Below are positions 46,099-59,300 of a stretch of 64,000 nucleotides of DNA, piece after piece. The DNA is from Cranoglanis bouderius (lineage: Eukaryota; Chordata; Actinopteri; Siluriformes; Cranoglanididae): NCBI GenBank assembly GCA_023630585.1, contig CM042568.1, positions 5,165,016 through 5,229,015 of the forward strand, given 5' to 3'. The notes under the pieces were generated by a model. It saw only the letters and a list, made by a program, of their open reading frames with translations, ran no database searches and was not told where the DNA came from. Position numbers and translations under genes: made by a program. Each line of letters starts with the position of its first letter. The first letter of the stretch is position 1.

Positions 46099-46550
46099 CA
46101 CTATATGGCCAGAAGTATGTGGACACCTGACCAGTTCTTCCCCAAACTGTTGCCACAAAGTTGGAAACACACAATTGTATAGAATGTCTTTGTACGCTGT
46201 AGCATTACAATTTCCCTTCACTGGAACTAAGAGGCCCGAACCTGTTCCGGCATGGTTTGTTAAGGTTGGAGTGGAAGAACTCGAGTGTCATGCAAAGAGC
46301 ACTGACTTCAACCCCGCTGAACACCTTTGGGATGAACTGGAACGCCGACTGCACCCCAGCATCAGTATCTGACCTCACTAATGCTTTTGTGGCTGAATGA
46401 ACACAAATCCCCACAGCCACACTCCAAAATCTAGTGGAAAGCCTTCCCAGAAGAATGGAGGTTATTATAACAGCAAATCTGGAATGGGATGTTCAACAAA
46501 CACATATGAACGTGATGGTCAGGTGCCCACATACTTTTTGCCATATAGTG
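46099..46550. mobile_element. Tc1-type element of the AGTATGTGGACACC family, internally deleted
   Basis: The left end CACTATATGGCCAGAAGTAT and the right end CATACTTTTTGCCATATAGTG are inverted repeats flanked by TA on both sides. The interior retains NPAEHLWDELERR, the transposase Glu region, and little else. It starts 24 bases after the end of the previous element. Confidence 0.85.
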
Positions 46551-46827
46551 TATTTTATATGTGCTAGTATAACACACGTAAAATCATAGGAGTCAGTCTG
46601 AATATCTGAGAATATAACAAGAAATTTGTGAAAGTACATCATTGCACAGATAACTTTGCCAATGTGTGGTCTCAGTGCATCTCCAAGAGAACTCTAGTGT
46701 GGTTTGATTGCATTGAGAAAGAATTATTTGGTCGAATTATTGATAGATTTTAGCCTCACATCTGATATCATGACCAGCTCTCACTGCTTGAACACAACAC
46801 TATGTTTAAACACTCATAGATCTATGA

Positions 46828-47130
46828 GATCTATCCATCCATTTTCAATAGAGCCTGAAGCCTATCCCAGGGATCTCGGAGGACAACCTGCAAGGGGTGC
46901 CAACCCATTTTAGGGCACAATCACACACACACACACACACATTACAGACAATTTGGAAATACCAGTAATCCTACAATGCATGTCTTTCAACTGGGGGAGG
47001 AAACCAGAGTACCCAGAGGACTAACCCCTGAAGCACAGCTCCGTGCACACAGGATGGAGGTGGGATTCGAACCCCCAACCCCAGGCTGTGATGCAAACGT
47101 GCTAACCACTAAACAACTGTGCCCCCCTAA
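46828..47130. repeat. Dispersed teleost repeat with GGATTCGAACCCCCAACCC motif, copy 2
   Basis: It shares GGGGTGCCAACCCAT, GACAATTTGGAAAT and GGATTCGAACCCCCAACCC with 22655-22960, with a short CA run inside. Confidence 0.75.
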
Positions 47131-47999
47131 TGCTGGCATTAAAATAAAAAATGTATGATCATTTGGGAATTTTAATTTTTCAGCATTAGCATAACCTGTG
47201 ATAGATTATCCAGTTCTAATCTTTTTACAATGTTTAATCAAATGTATGCTTAATGCACACAAAAACCCCTTCAAAAAAAAAGAAGCAAATGAGCGTGAAA
47301 TATGCGGATCTGGCAACACTGGTAGTAGGGAGATTTGCGCCTCACCGCCATATTTTCTTTCCCCGCTCGTACTTTTTTTTTTTAAACAAATCCCGCCTCC
47401 CACGCCCTGATTGGTCAGAAATATTACCTACTGTTCACATTGTCCAATTATCTGGCTGCTTTCAGTGAGGAAGTTCTCGCTATTTTTTCATAAAAATGTG
47501 CACAAAAAGTGCGTTTTCCCTAAAAATAAACCTTGTTCACTGCATGTTCAATTGAACTCAGGATGTCCACACCCTGTGCACTACATGGGGCACTATTTTT
47601 AGAGATTTGTCATTTTGTAGTCACAGTGAGGAAAATGAAGTGGGCGTGTGAAATGCCACAATGTGCGGTTTAGGGTCCGAATAACGTGAGGAATGCACTT
47701 TTACTCATTATAGGAAATTCATTTTGGACACCACGTGTATGAACTGCTCACACACAGACAAGTTTTTTTTTATTTTTATTTTTTTATTTTTATTTATTTA
47801 TTTATTTATTTTTTTAAGAAAATGTTCTTGTATGCAACTTTCACTATAACACTAATTATAAAATCTCAAACATTTATTGATCAAATAATAAAGAGGCTGA
47901 TGATGTACCTTTGCTGTTTTAGCAGCTGGTGGCTGATCAGACAATGCTGGATTTTTTCAGCAAGATGGACAATTCAAGAAGAACTTTACTGTCATATGC

Positions 48000-48127
48000 A
48001 CAAGCTTTCTTCATTCCTTCATTCCTTGTAAGGAAGCACTTTATCCTGGACAGGGTTGCAATGGATCCAGAACCTATCCTGGCAACACTGAGCGCTAGGT
48101 GTGAGAACGCCAGTTTATCGCAGAACA

Positions 48128-48159
<32 letters not shown>

Positions 48160-48258
48160 TCACTCACTAATCCACCTACCTGCATGGTTTTGGACAGTGG
48201 GAGGAAACCAGAGAACCCAGAGGAAACCCACACGAACATGGGGAGAACTTGTAAAACT

Positions 48259-48307
<49 letters not shown>

Positions 48308-48370
48308 AACCCGAGCTCAGGATCGAACCCCGAACCCTGCAGCTGTGAAGCGGCAATGCTATGCATGCTG
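48000..48370. repeat. Dispersed teleost repeat, AAGCACTTTATCCTGG type
   Basis: It starts with a CATTCCTTCATTCCTT motif and AAGCACTTTATCCTGGACAG, contains CA microsatellites at 48128-48158 and 48261-48305, and ends GGATCGAACCCCGAACCC. It looks like an inverted copy of the family seen at 57670-57920 and 63485-63655. Confidence 0.75.
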
Positions 48371-48984
48371 CTGTAGATTTTTACATAAAATAAAAATAAT
48401 ACATAAAATAACAACAATGTTAAATAACAGCAATAAGTTGTTGTCATCGTCATATTTAACATAATCCTACACAGAAACTGTACAGACTTGTGTGAGGTAT
48501 TTGTGCAACACTGTACAGGATATTGTGCAACGACAGGAATAAAATTATTATAAGGCATCAAAACAGGAAATATAAAAACTATGGATCAAACATTACAGTG
48601 GATGGAGTAGTCTTGGTCTTGGTCACATGGTGCAACTTGTGCAAATTAAGTGATGATTTGAACCTTGGTGTTAATGTGACAGAAAAATGTAAAAAAAAAA
48701 AATAAATAAATAAATAAATGCATTCAAGTCCACCAATTAAGCTGAAAATGTTTTGAAGATTTTTTTTTTAATAGAAGCTGTAATTAAAACAACAAAAGCT
48801 TTTAATCAGGTTCTTTGAATATTCATCTCCATTTTACTTTGCCTTTCCTAAATGTGACCTGCAAAAGGTCATTTTTTATGAAAAATATGATAATGTCATA
48901 AAGTTGTTTTTCTACCACAGCGCTGTTGAATTCCCAAATCTGATTAGTCAAAAGGTGATGATTAATTAGATCTTGTGATGAAAT

Positions 48985-49174
48985 CGAATCTTTAAAATCG
49001 GTGTTGAAGACTCATCTTTACTCTGCTGCATATGTATTGTATTTGGTGTTCGTGTGTTATATTGTACATGGTTAAATGTGCGTGTATGGTAACTCTGGGA
49101 GTGTAAAGCACTTTGGTCAACTTGTATTGTTTTTAAATGTGCTATATGAATAAACTGTGATTGATTGATTGACA
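48985..49174 (+). repeat. Probable 3' tail of a fish LINE
   Basis: It contains AAGCACTTTGGTCAACTTG, TTTAAATGTGCTATATGAAT and a terminal (TTGA)n, the tail structure I associate with teleost non-LTR retrotransposons. No reverse-transcriptase frame is attached. Confidence 0.65.
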
Positions 49175-49701
49175 ATTTTCTCTAACAGTAGTGCTTGCTG
49201 TAATAATAAATAGATACAATGTGTTGTTACTTAACAAAGAAAACCACATACTCATTAATTTGGTGAGAGCTTTTGAAAGGAGACATTTATTTAACATTTA
49301 TTGAAGGAGTGCATTTTAACAGTCAGTAAGTTTTCCAGCATGGGAAACTCAACAAGCTGTCTTCTGTGTCTTATTAACATCGAGATGCTGCTAAATGGCT
49401 TTTTATAGCTGTTATAACACAAGTGAGAACAGGAACTAACTTGTCTCAAGGATGTGGTACAACATTAAAAGTAACTATAAACAGATAAAAGTTAACTTAC
49501 AAATTGTAATCATTGGAATTGGGAAATGGGTAAGAATAACTCTGCTTTGCATCAGGCTGCATCACAACATCCCATCCCATGAATTATTTTTCTATAACAG
49601 CATTCACCCAAGCGTTTTATTCCTTACTTAATGGAGAAACAAGTATGTTTATACTAGTATGTTCAAATAGGTTAAATTAATAATAAATGCTGGCATATGA
49701 C

Positions 49702-50251
49702 TGTTAGGTCGCGCCAAAGACGCGACTCCAATTCCCAGCTTCCCCAGCGGCCGACAAACATGGCCGCCGCACACTCCACTTCCCAGCAGGCGGAGCGGGC
49801 CTCAAACACGGCCGTTATGTACTACACCTCCCAGAACACCCACACATTCCCACGCTCACAATCTCCAACCTTCTGATTACACACACCTGTCATCAATTAA
49901 TGTCACGCTACCACACAGCTTAAATGGACTTTAGTTCCGCTGCTACTACGTGAGGTATTGTTTGTTCTCTTTAAAGTTAACACTTACTAAGCACTCGAAA
50001 ATATCAGGCTGAAACTTTGGTTGTTGAATTCTCTGCTCTCCTTGCCTTTGATTACTGCTTTGCCCTTACTGAATACTGCATTTGTGTACCGAACTTTGCC
50101 TGTCTCTGGATTTTGCCTTTTGGATTCTCTTTGATAATACTGTTTGCCCGTGTTTGAACTCTGCCTGCATTAACAACGGATTGTGATATTCTTATTAAAC
50201 TGACGAAACTGATCTCTGCTCTTGCATCCTGCTTATTCTGGTTATCTAACA
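49702..50251. mobile_element. Solo LTR with 5-base target duplication
   Basis: A 550-base segment starts TGTTAG and ends CTAACA (short terminal inverted repeat) and is flanked by identical ATGAC at 49697-49701 and 50252-50256. It has an ATTAAA polyadenylation-like site near 50194. No gag or pol frame is next to it, so recombination between two LTRs probably removed the body. A five-base duplication fits Gypsy-type or some endogenous-retrovirus LTRs; I cannot choose between them. Confidence 0.8.
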
Positions 50252-50256
50252 ATGAC

Positions 50257-52523
50257 TGTATGTTCACTAAAGTTTGAAACACACTTGTGAAAGAAAACTT
50301 GTTTTTGGTGCATATACTATACCTATATATATATATATAACTGGCATTAAAGTGTTTCTCAGGAACACCAACTTGGGCAGCTTACCTATTAACTAAAGCC
50401 ATATGTAAGGAAAAAAATGACAAGGACATCGAAGGTCACCGGGAAGAATAACTTCTGGTCTGCATCGTATACTGCATCGTAGCAGTGACATAGTACACGA
50501 AGCACTTCGGGTTCACTGGAGTCAAAGTGAACCTCAAACAATATCAGCTCAGACATTTTATACTGTTTTTCCCACCCGTAATGTAAATGTAATGTAAAGG
50601 TTTCGCTCTAAATGTAAATTAAGGATAATAATTTACCTTTACATTGATCTTAGTTACAGCAGTCAGACAGAACATATCATAAAATATGTACAACACAATT
50701 ACGCAAAAATTCTAGCAAATTTCCAGGGTTAAAATGGCTGAGAAATGTGGGAGAAAAAGCCAAACTTTGTAACTATTGTAACTATCTTTTTTCTATAAAC
50801 AGGATCTATACGTATAATAGCCATACTCAAGACATAAAGTCATACTCAACACGCATAATGTTATCATATGTTCAACAAGTCGCATAAATCTGTCACCATC
50901 ACACACCTATGTACCTTGTAAGCCATGCTGGAAGGTAAGGCAACTACTGTGGTAACTTAATAATCAGCACACAAGCACATACCACAATCTAAAAGTCAGT
51001 AAGAGTCAAAATACAAGAATGAACTGTGATCATAGAATAAAACACAATGCCTACAGTGTATTGGTTTGGGACGCAGCCGATCTGAAAGCTGATTAACAGA
51101 GATAACTGTCAGGGTTGTAGTCTGGGACAACATTGTTGCCATAAAGGTGAACAAAAGACATTTCCATCAACATATAGCATCTGCAATATACAGGTTAGGG
51201 AGGGAAAGTTTCTGTCTGCTGTTGAAAAACTGATTTCAAATTCTAAAGAAGACTCAAAGGATGGCTTCCAGGTTATCCCAGCACGGTAAGAGTAATTTTT
51301 TAGCAGGCTTACAGCACAAATTCACCCAGTTGTCATATCAACAGCATATAATCCTTGTGCAATTTAGAGTCTTTATCCCAGAAGGTGGCACTGCAGTGTT
51401 GGAGTGCATGAATAATCAAAATAGGCAATTGTATAGTGTATGTGTGTGTGTGATGCCATTAGTTTTAATCAGTGGAAAGCTTTCACAATGAATATACAGT
51501 AATATGGGAAATAATGAGGGAAATGCAGTGCACTATATTTCCATTATTGGCTAAGAAATGAAAAAAGGAACAGAGAAACAAAGAAACAACCCCAAAAAAA
51601 AAAAAAAAAAAAAATGCTATCTGCTACCTGAAGAGAGAAATAAACTGATGATACATGTATTATTACATGCTAATTATGAGTGATGAACATTCTAGCTGAA
51701 TACTCAAACACACTGCCACTACAAACAATTTCCCAATTACTCAATACTGATTAGATTTTATAACAAACAGCCTGGCACATACGAGGCATTATTTTAATAA
51801 TTTATGCTAATGACAAAAACATTATAACTATAACAGAATAGTAGGGCTATGCTTTCATATTGCAAAAACCATAAAAAAGTGAAGACAAAAGCTGAAAACA
51901 TCTCCAAATTGAAAAAAAAAAAAAAATAATAAAAATCTGTGATCCTGCAGGCTGATTAAAGCGACAAACGATGCTAACAAACGAACTAATGCATGTAAAA
52001 CAAACCATGACCATGTGTTTCGCATCCAGTTTGTATGCACTCTGGATGCCAGAGTTACAATGGAGGAGATGAAAATTTGTTTTTACAGATGTCACCCGGA
52101 CACTAATCCCATATGCTTTATATGATTAATATTTTAATAATTGATTATGAGACTACATAAGATGCACTCAATTAGTCGACTACTCATGCCCAACACTATG
52201 AATGAATTAATGGCTCTTGAAAAAGTGTTTACTTTTGTCTTTGTTAGGTTCAAACATGCTCTTCTGGTCAATCAGGTTTGTGGCATATTCCACACATGAA
52301 TGAATGAATGAATGGCTGAATTCACGAAAATAAGGGTATGCATGTAGAAAGTGTGAGTGTGTCTGTACTTGCATTAGGAGGTGGAGCTTGACTGGAAACT
52401 TTCTTCGGCAACCGAAACGCTTTCCTCGCACACCTCTTTGTGAGTTGCACCATTTGGCACTGCAAATAGAGGTACATTTTGCTGTGACACTGAAAGGGCA
52501 CTTGGTATAACTGATGCGTTTCC
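50257..52523. other. Region downstream of the desmoglein gene, possibly its 3'UTR
   Basis: AT-rich, with no transposon ends recognised, an A run near 51593 and minus-strand frames lacking motifs. On the minus strand it follows the desmoglein stop codon, so part may be its 3'UTR. Confidence 0.45.
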
Positions 52524-53611
52524 TTAAGCCATGATCCCTCCACTTTGCCCTCTGGCCTGCATACTCTGACTCTTGCTGATGCTGGAGTGTGAGGAGCTCT
52601 GCAGGACATGCACAGGCTCCATGCTCTCTATTCGTTGGCTCTCTATGACCTGAACAGTACCAGAAACAATGCCGTGATGGTCAGGGTGGCCTGAGAACCC
52701 ATGCACCACTGTGTCTCCAATACCGCGATCCACCAGTACTCTGGCGCTTGCTTGGTGCAACCCCAGCCTGGGAAGGGTGCTCTGGGCAACAATTGCCATG
52801 TTGGTATCCCCTTTCTCCACCAGAACCATGTTGCTTTCCTGAACACCCAGCATTGGACCAGAAGCCAGAAACATGTTGGGTTGATGCTGTCCATCCACTA
52901 TGTACATGGGGGTAGAGGAAAAGTAGACAGTTGGCTGCTGAACGAGCAGAGTTTGGCCTACAGTGGCTGCTGATGTGGTGCCTCCGCTGCTAATACTCTC
53001 TCCATAATTTGTAGTTGTGATTTGGGTAGTGGAAGAGGAGCTGGATGCAGAGATGGAGGTGGCCTCACTATGGACACCACCAACAGCACCTTCCACTTTG
53101 ACACCCATTTGTGAACTGGAGGAGACCGTTTTGGGAGGTGTGGGAGTGGAGCTGACCTCGAGTTTGATGGCCGAGCCACAGCAAATCTCCGCGAGCCTAT
53201 TGAACTGAGGCCCAAGGCCATCGAGGAAATCCAGATTCAGGAAATCCTCGTGTAGGTGGCTGCAGATGTCCTCTAAGGAGCCTGTGACTGAGTTGCAGGT
53301 TTCGTAGTCAGACACGAGCAGGTGGTTTGCACTAGCTTCCTGCTGTGCATTTTCTAGAGCTTTCTGCAACAAGACACAGGACATCAGAACTCAACACTGC
53401 TAATCCACATGTCATTCACACAGCAGATAACAATAACAGTTACACTCAAAATAAGATCAGCCTGGTCCAGCTGGAGAGTCGGCAAAATAAAACAGCTTCA
53501 TCTCTCAAAAATTAGGATTGAACTAAATCTTTTTAGGCTTCCATTAAATGGTTTGGATGCAGAAAGAAAATTTTTGGAGGCTGCTTTACTTGAATTTCAT
53601 TCTCTTCTTGC

Positions 53612-53705
<94 letters not shown>

Positions 53706-56293
53706 ATACTTTCAGAAACACATTTTTGTTTTAAAAAAAGTGTATTCACAGTGTCTATGTGTATATGAAAACTAATATTCCACGTAAATCTTTTCCCATA
53801 GAGAACAAATTAAATGTTATTAACGCATAGTCTTCCAGGGCCAAACCTGATCTCTAACAACTCAGAGTTCCCTCACATGCACACATCATCTCCCAATAAT
53901 ACTCACACTCGCCTAGTTGATTGTGGACACTAAGAGTAATAATACATGTAAACTGTTTTTGTTCTCTTTACTTTTGCCACATCTGTCTGTTTACCAAGAA
54001 GAGTGTTGATCTAGTTTTTTTTTAAAGATATGTCTGAAAAGCAGTTGTCTAGAGACAGTCTTTCAAAAGCTTGGTAGTGAATTATGGTAAGAATGAGTAC
54101 AAACAGGGTAGTACTGTTACAGAGACCCCCATGGAGTTTTACATGTTCGTGTCCATGTGGGTATCCCCCTGGTTCTCATTTTTTTCCTCTCACCTCTTTA
54201 AACACATGCTGGTAGGCAGAACGACTATTCTAAATTGCCCTGTGAATACAGTACAGTACAGTACAATACAGTATTGTGCAAAGGTTTTACGCACATGAAA
54301 GAAAAATGCTGTAGAGCAAAGATACCTTTAAAATAATGTAATTAAATGTTTCGACAGTAAACAGTAGTAAATGAAAGAAAGTCGATATTTTGTGTGACAA
54401 AAAAATAAAATAAAAATAAAAATAGTAGTCTCCGGTACAATTAGTGCAGTTTTATAAGGAAATGAGCTGGTAAGTTTTATTGAGCATCTTGCAGAACCAG
54501 ACACAGTTCTTCTGGAGACTTTGACTTTCGCACTCGCTTCTTATTTTTGCAGCAAAACCCAGCAGCCTTCATTGTGTTTTTTGTCTGAAAAGCGTCTCTT
54601 ACGTAATATGCTGCTTTCTTTAATGACATACAAACATTTTACTGTAACATTTAATTTTGTGCTAGAAAACTAATGTTTGGGAATCTAAAATGTTTTTTGT
54701 ACTGACTTGATAATGTAGAAGTCATATAATAAAAAAATCTATAACAAAGTTTGTACTAAAAAAAATAGGGTGCCTAAAACTTTTGCACAGTACTGTATGT
54801 GACTGTATGTGACTGAGTGTGTGCATGGTGTCTTGTGATGGACTGCTGTCCCATTCAGGGTGTATTCCTGCCTTACACCCAGGCTCTGAATCCATACCAG
54901 GATAAAGTGCTCATTGAAGACAAATAAATGAATGAATGGATGTGAGCACACTGTGCCAACAGGCATTCTCTTTAAATCCCAATCCAATTTCCAGTCAACA
55001 CACAATTTCTCAGCCATCTTGGATTACTGCCATGGTACTGTGCAGTATACTTGTGGTCAGACGCTGCCCCTATTTTGAGGTAACGTCTGCTCTGTGAGAC
55101 TAATTAACATATGACATGCTGTTATTCGGTATAAGGGTTCTGTTCTCTTTCAGGTTGTAAAAAAGTACTAACCTTTGCATAGTAGTTGCCTAAGTAGGCC
55201 TTGGATAGAGCCATGCTACTGATGGTGCTCATTGTAAGAAGTTCATAATGTCCTCCCTTTACATTTGCCTTTTTATCAATATAGTCACCCCCATACTGGT
55301 TGACATGCCATTGGTTATTTATGTATTTCTCTTGAGATTCCCATCCATATTTCCTCGAGTCTTCACATGCTCCCCATCCAGCTCCCGATTTCCTGCTGCT
55401 TCCACCGTCTACATTCATGAGTACGTGAGACAGCATTAATGCCTCCTGAGGAAACAGGGAGATAGAACACTGCAGTTTAACATGTCATCTTGGTAGGTGT
55501 GGAGGCGGGGGCGTGGTCGAGCACCGGTTTGTGAATGGAGGGCGGAGCCGGAGAAAGCGAGTGGTAAGGTTTACACACCTGTAGGAAATGAGACTAACGA
55601 TTGTTCTGTCTTGCAGTGAGGGGAAGAAGAGAAAAAGAGGAGAGACACGTGCCTCGAGAGAGAGAGAGAGAGAGAGAGAAAGAGACGCCGGAACATAGCC
55701 ACATGTGAGCGTGCGTGTGTGTGTGTGTTTGGAAAATAAAAGAAAAACCCACAAACTGAAAGAAAAAGAAAGAAATAAAAGTGTACAAGTGGATTAAGCC
55801 TGCCTCCCTTTTGGTTCCTCCGTACCTGAACATTAAAATTGTTACAGCAGGATTTCAACAACTCTTACACAACCAGAAGTTTTTAAAAAAAAAAATCTAC
55901 ATTATGAACAAAGTCAATTCTTCCAAGCACAAGGGCAATTATGCTCTCCGGGACTCCCAGTGATGGATGGCCTTGGCATTGTTGAGATACAAAATTTGTT
56001 AACCATGAAGCAATTTGCATCACTCACAACACTTTGCCTCAGACGGTGCAGCCAGGCTTGGTTCAGTGAATTACCAATAATCCTCCATACAAACTTCTTA
56101 CCCTGAATTTGGTAACCTTTTTTGCCTAGATCCCATGTGAGCCGAGCATGGGCAGTGCTAAAGGTAGTGTAGAACATCAAATGGTCAAACGCAGCAGCAG
56201 ACATATTGATTAATGTCATACTGATTAATGGCATTTGAAATTCAGCCCCAGCTGTACAGTTTCCATTAAAATAAAATAAAATTAAAAAAGTTT

Positions 56294-56362
<69 letters not shown>

Positions 56363-59300
56363 ATTCAACAATTTCATTTCAAATAAAAAAATAAAAATAA
56401 TTTTTATTTTTTATTTTTTTTAAAATATCAAGTTGTATTATTTTACTGCTTACCAGCTTCAGGGTCCCTGGTTCAATCCTGAGCTTAGGTTATTGTAGCT
56501 CCCCAAGTATGTGTTGTCACAGTATTTTGTGTGTGTTCCCTTTAATATGTTCCCTTTATCCATTTCATTTAGCCATCTTCTTTCTGGTCTCCAGTTCGAT
56601 GCTGTTACTAATTGTCACTACTAGAGGGAGCACTGCAGTGCAGGAGTAGTTGAGTCGAAACTCGATCAATAATAAATCAGTAATAAAGAAAAGTCTGCCT
56701 TGAACGCAACTACTTTCTTGTGTCTTATTATTTCTCCTGTTTATACAGGTGCGTAAATGCTTAAAACTACAAAAAATAATCCATAAATGGTGAGATAACA
56801 TAATACTAGACAACATTCTGCTGCCAAATAGTATTTTTAAATCAGAAATGTATACTTAAAAAAACAACAACAAACAAACAAAAATGTATGCAAATTGATA
56901 TTACTGAAAGCAATGGAGAAAAGCCCATGGTTAGTCCATTTCATGTATTTATATGCTTTCAAGATGTCACCCACTATATTTTTAGGCTCTACAATACATC
57001 TGTAAGGCTTGTAAATAATTTATCTTTGCATACAAAAGCCCCTATTAATTTTCTGAGGTATAATATTAATGTAATATTGCAGAAATTGTTTTCTGAGGTA
57101 TTAGAATTAATAAGCAATCTATAGTTAGGGCACTAACCTACTGGTTTGTACCGTTCTAGTTAACAATTGTAATGTGTACTCAGGGGTTCAGTATTACTAT
57201 CCTTCTGCAAATAGGCGTTAATTTGCTTGTTCATGTTATTTTGTTTAACTGTTTAAGCTTATGAAATCAAAAAGCAGCACACTTTGGGTCATTTCATTTG
57301 CAGTGCACAATTACTTACGTAAGTAAAGCAATGTTTGTACTCCAGATGTTTATATATCTACTTAACACAAGTGAAAAATCTTGGTTACGATTTCAATAGA
57401 TTGGCGTTAAAAATGATGTATGTATGAGGTTGAAACTATACAGATGCATGTATTCGATTTATGTAACTTTTATTTTTATATCCAGTTGAGAAGAAATACT
57501 GCACTGTATCTACTTCAGTTTGTTATTTGAATCTGAAGAAAAGCCTGTTGTGAATGCAACTACTTTCTCCTGTCTCATTATTTCTCCTTTTTATACAGGT
57601 ATATTTCGGCATACAACATCGCCTGCCCGAGACATGTAACATTACTGTCTGTGTACAGGTATACATGTCCTCCCTGTGCCGTGTGAGTTTCCTCTCGGTT
57701 CTCTGGTTTCCTCCCACCTCCCAAAAACAAGCCAGTAGGTGGTTTGGTGACTCTAAATTGCAGCTTGGTGTGAATATGTGTGTGTGTGCATGGTGCCTTG
57801 CAATTGACTATCATCCTGTTCAGAATTTATTCCAGCCTTACACCCTGTGCTCGCAGAACAGGCTCTGGAACCACTGCAACCCTGACCAGGATAAAGCGCT
57901 TACTGAAGATGAATGACTGAATGCATTTTACTATTTGTGTCTATAGAATCAGCTTTCAGAGAAACTCAGTCTACTTGGCCAAGATACGCATAGTCGTCAG
58001 TTCGGATTTGTTGCCAAGCCATGGCAAACTGCACAACAGAATAGCACAATAGAAGACGTATAACACACACTACCTTATTCTCTCCTTGGCCTTCAGTGTG
58101 ATAGTTGATGAGTTGCTGTTCATGCTCAAAGGGAAAGGCCTGGAATGTACCAAGAGCTGCAGCTCCTCCACACTCACACAACAGCAAAAGCACCGGAATC
58201 ACTGCAAACACATTTAACAATTTTCACTGCTTCAGGCAGCTCAAACCAGACAGAAACAGTATATATCTCCCTTTGCCCAACTTCTCTTACTCGCATATAA
58301 CTTGCTGCCATATTCTGATATATTACTAAAACAGTAAAATTTACTAATCTGTATGTCCAACACATTAACAATGCAGTGGATGATAAATGTATCACCATTA
58401 CTCTCCTTATTTCAATTTAACTCACTGTAACTAGATATAATTTTTAAATGCTTAACTTCTCTTGGAAAGCTCATTCCAATAATTGATTGGTGTTTAGTTC
58501 AAATACATTAAAAAGTAGTACTGTTAAAAAAAAAAAACCTGATTCATGATTATAAAATCTTAGTTCTTAAGGTATATTTTGACTACTGTTAAATAAGTCA
58601 GAAAATGGTGATGCAAGTTGGAATTCAGCTACTGAGATACCACTTGTTTAGCCTTGTGACAAATGTGAGCTAGTTTAGGGATTTGCTAACTGGCTAGCTA
58701 ACTTTGTTAATGTTAGAGATAAAAGGTAATTGTTATGGTCTAAAAATCTTAGTTGTTGTGGTATATTGTTCAAAGAACCAATGAGAATATGACACAAAAG
58801 CATATTCAGATACTGAAATTCAAATCCAAGCTAGTTTACTAGCAGTTAAACAGCAGGTTAACTGGAGGCTGTTTCCAAACAGCACATTCATGTTTATTTG
58901 TAGATTTTTTAAAACAAGAGTAAATATGTAAAGGGGTCAGACTGCTGGTGTGGCTCTCAGTGTGGCGCACTGATGCCACGAAATGTTGAGAATGCCCAGT
59001 GAGTCAAATAGGTTCGTCTAGCAAATCACATGCAACAATGTCCACATGATGACCTTGGTAACGCAGAGTAGCAGTGGGAAAGGCTGGCCAACCAGCTTCT
59101 TTGATAACTGGAACCTGTAGCTAGGGGAAGGTAACTCCAACAGCGAATCCATGCCGTCCTCCAGGTTGGCAAGAGGCCAGTCACCTCTTCCTGTAAAATC
59201 TAGAAGATGCCACTATAATAAGAGACACCACCCTGTGTCTCTTTATGTGATATGTGATGTGCATAATCCCAGATGATGAGCACCTGCCCTGGAACACCTC

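Noticed and set aside
52643..53221. Alternative frames overlapping the last desmoglein exon
   Set aside because: They are shadows; the 840-base exon frame matches desmoglein motifs and joins in phase.
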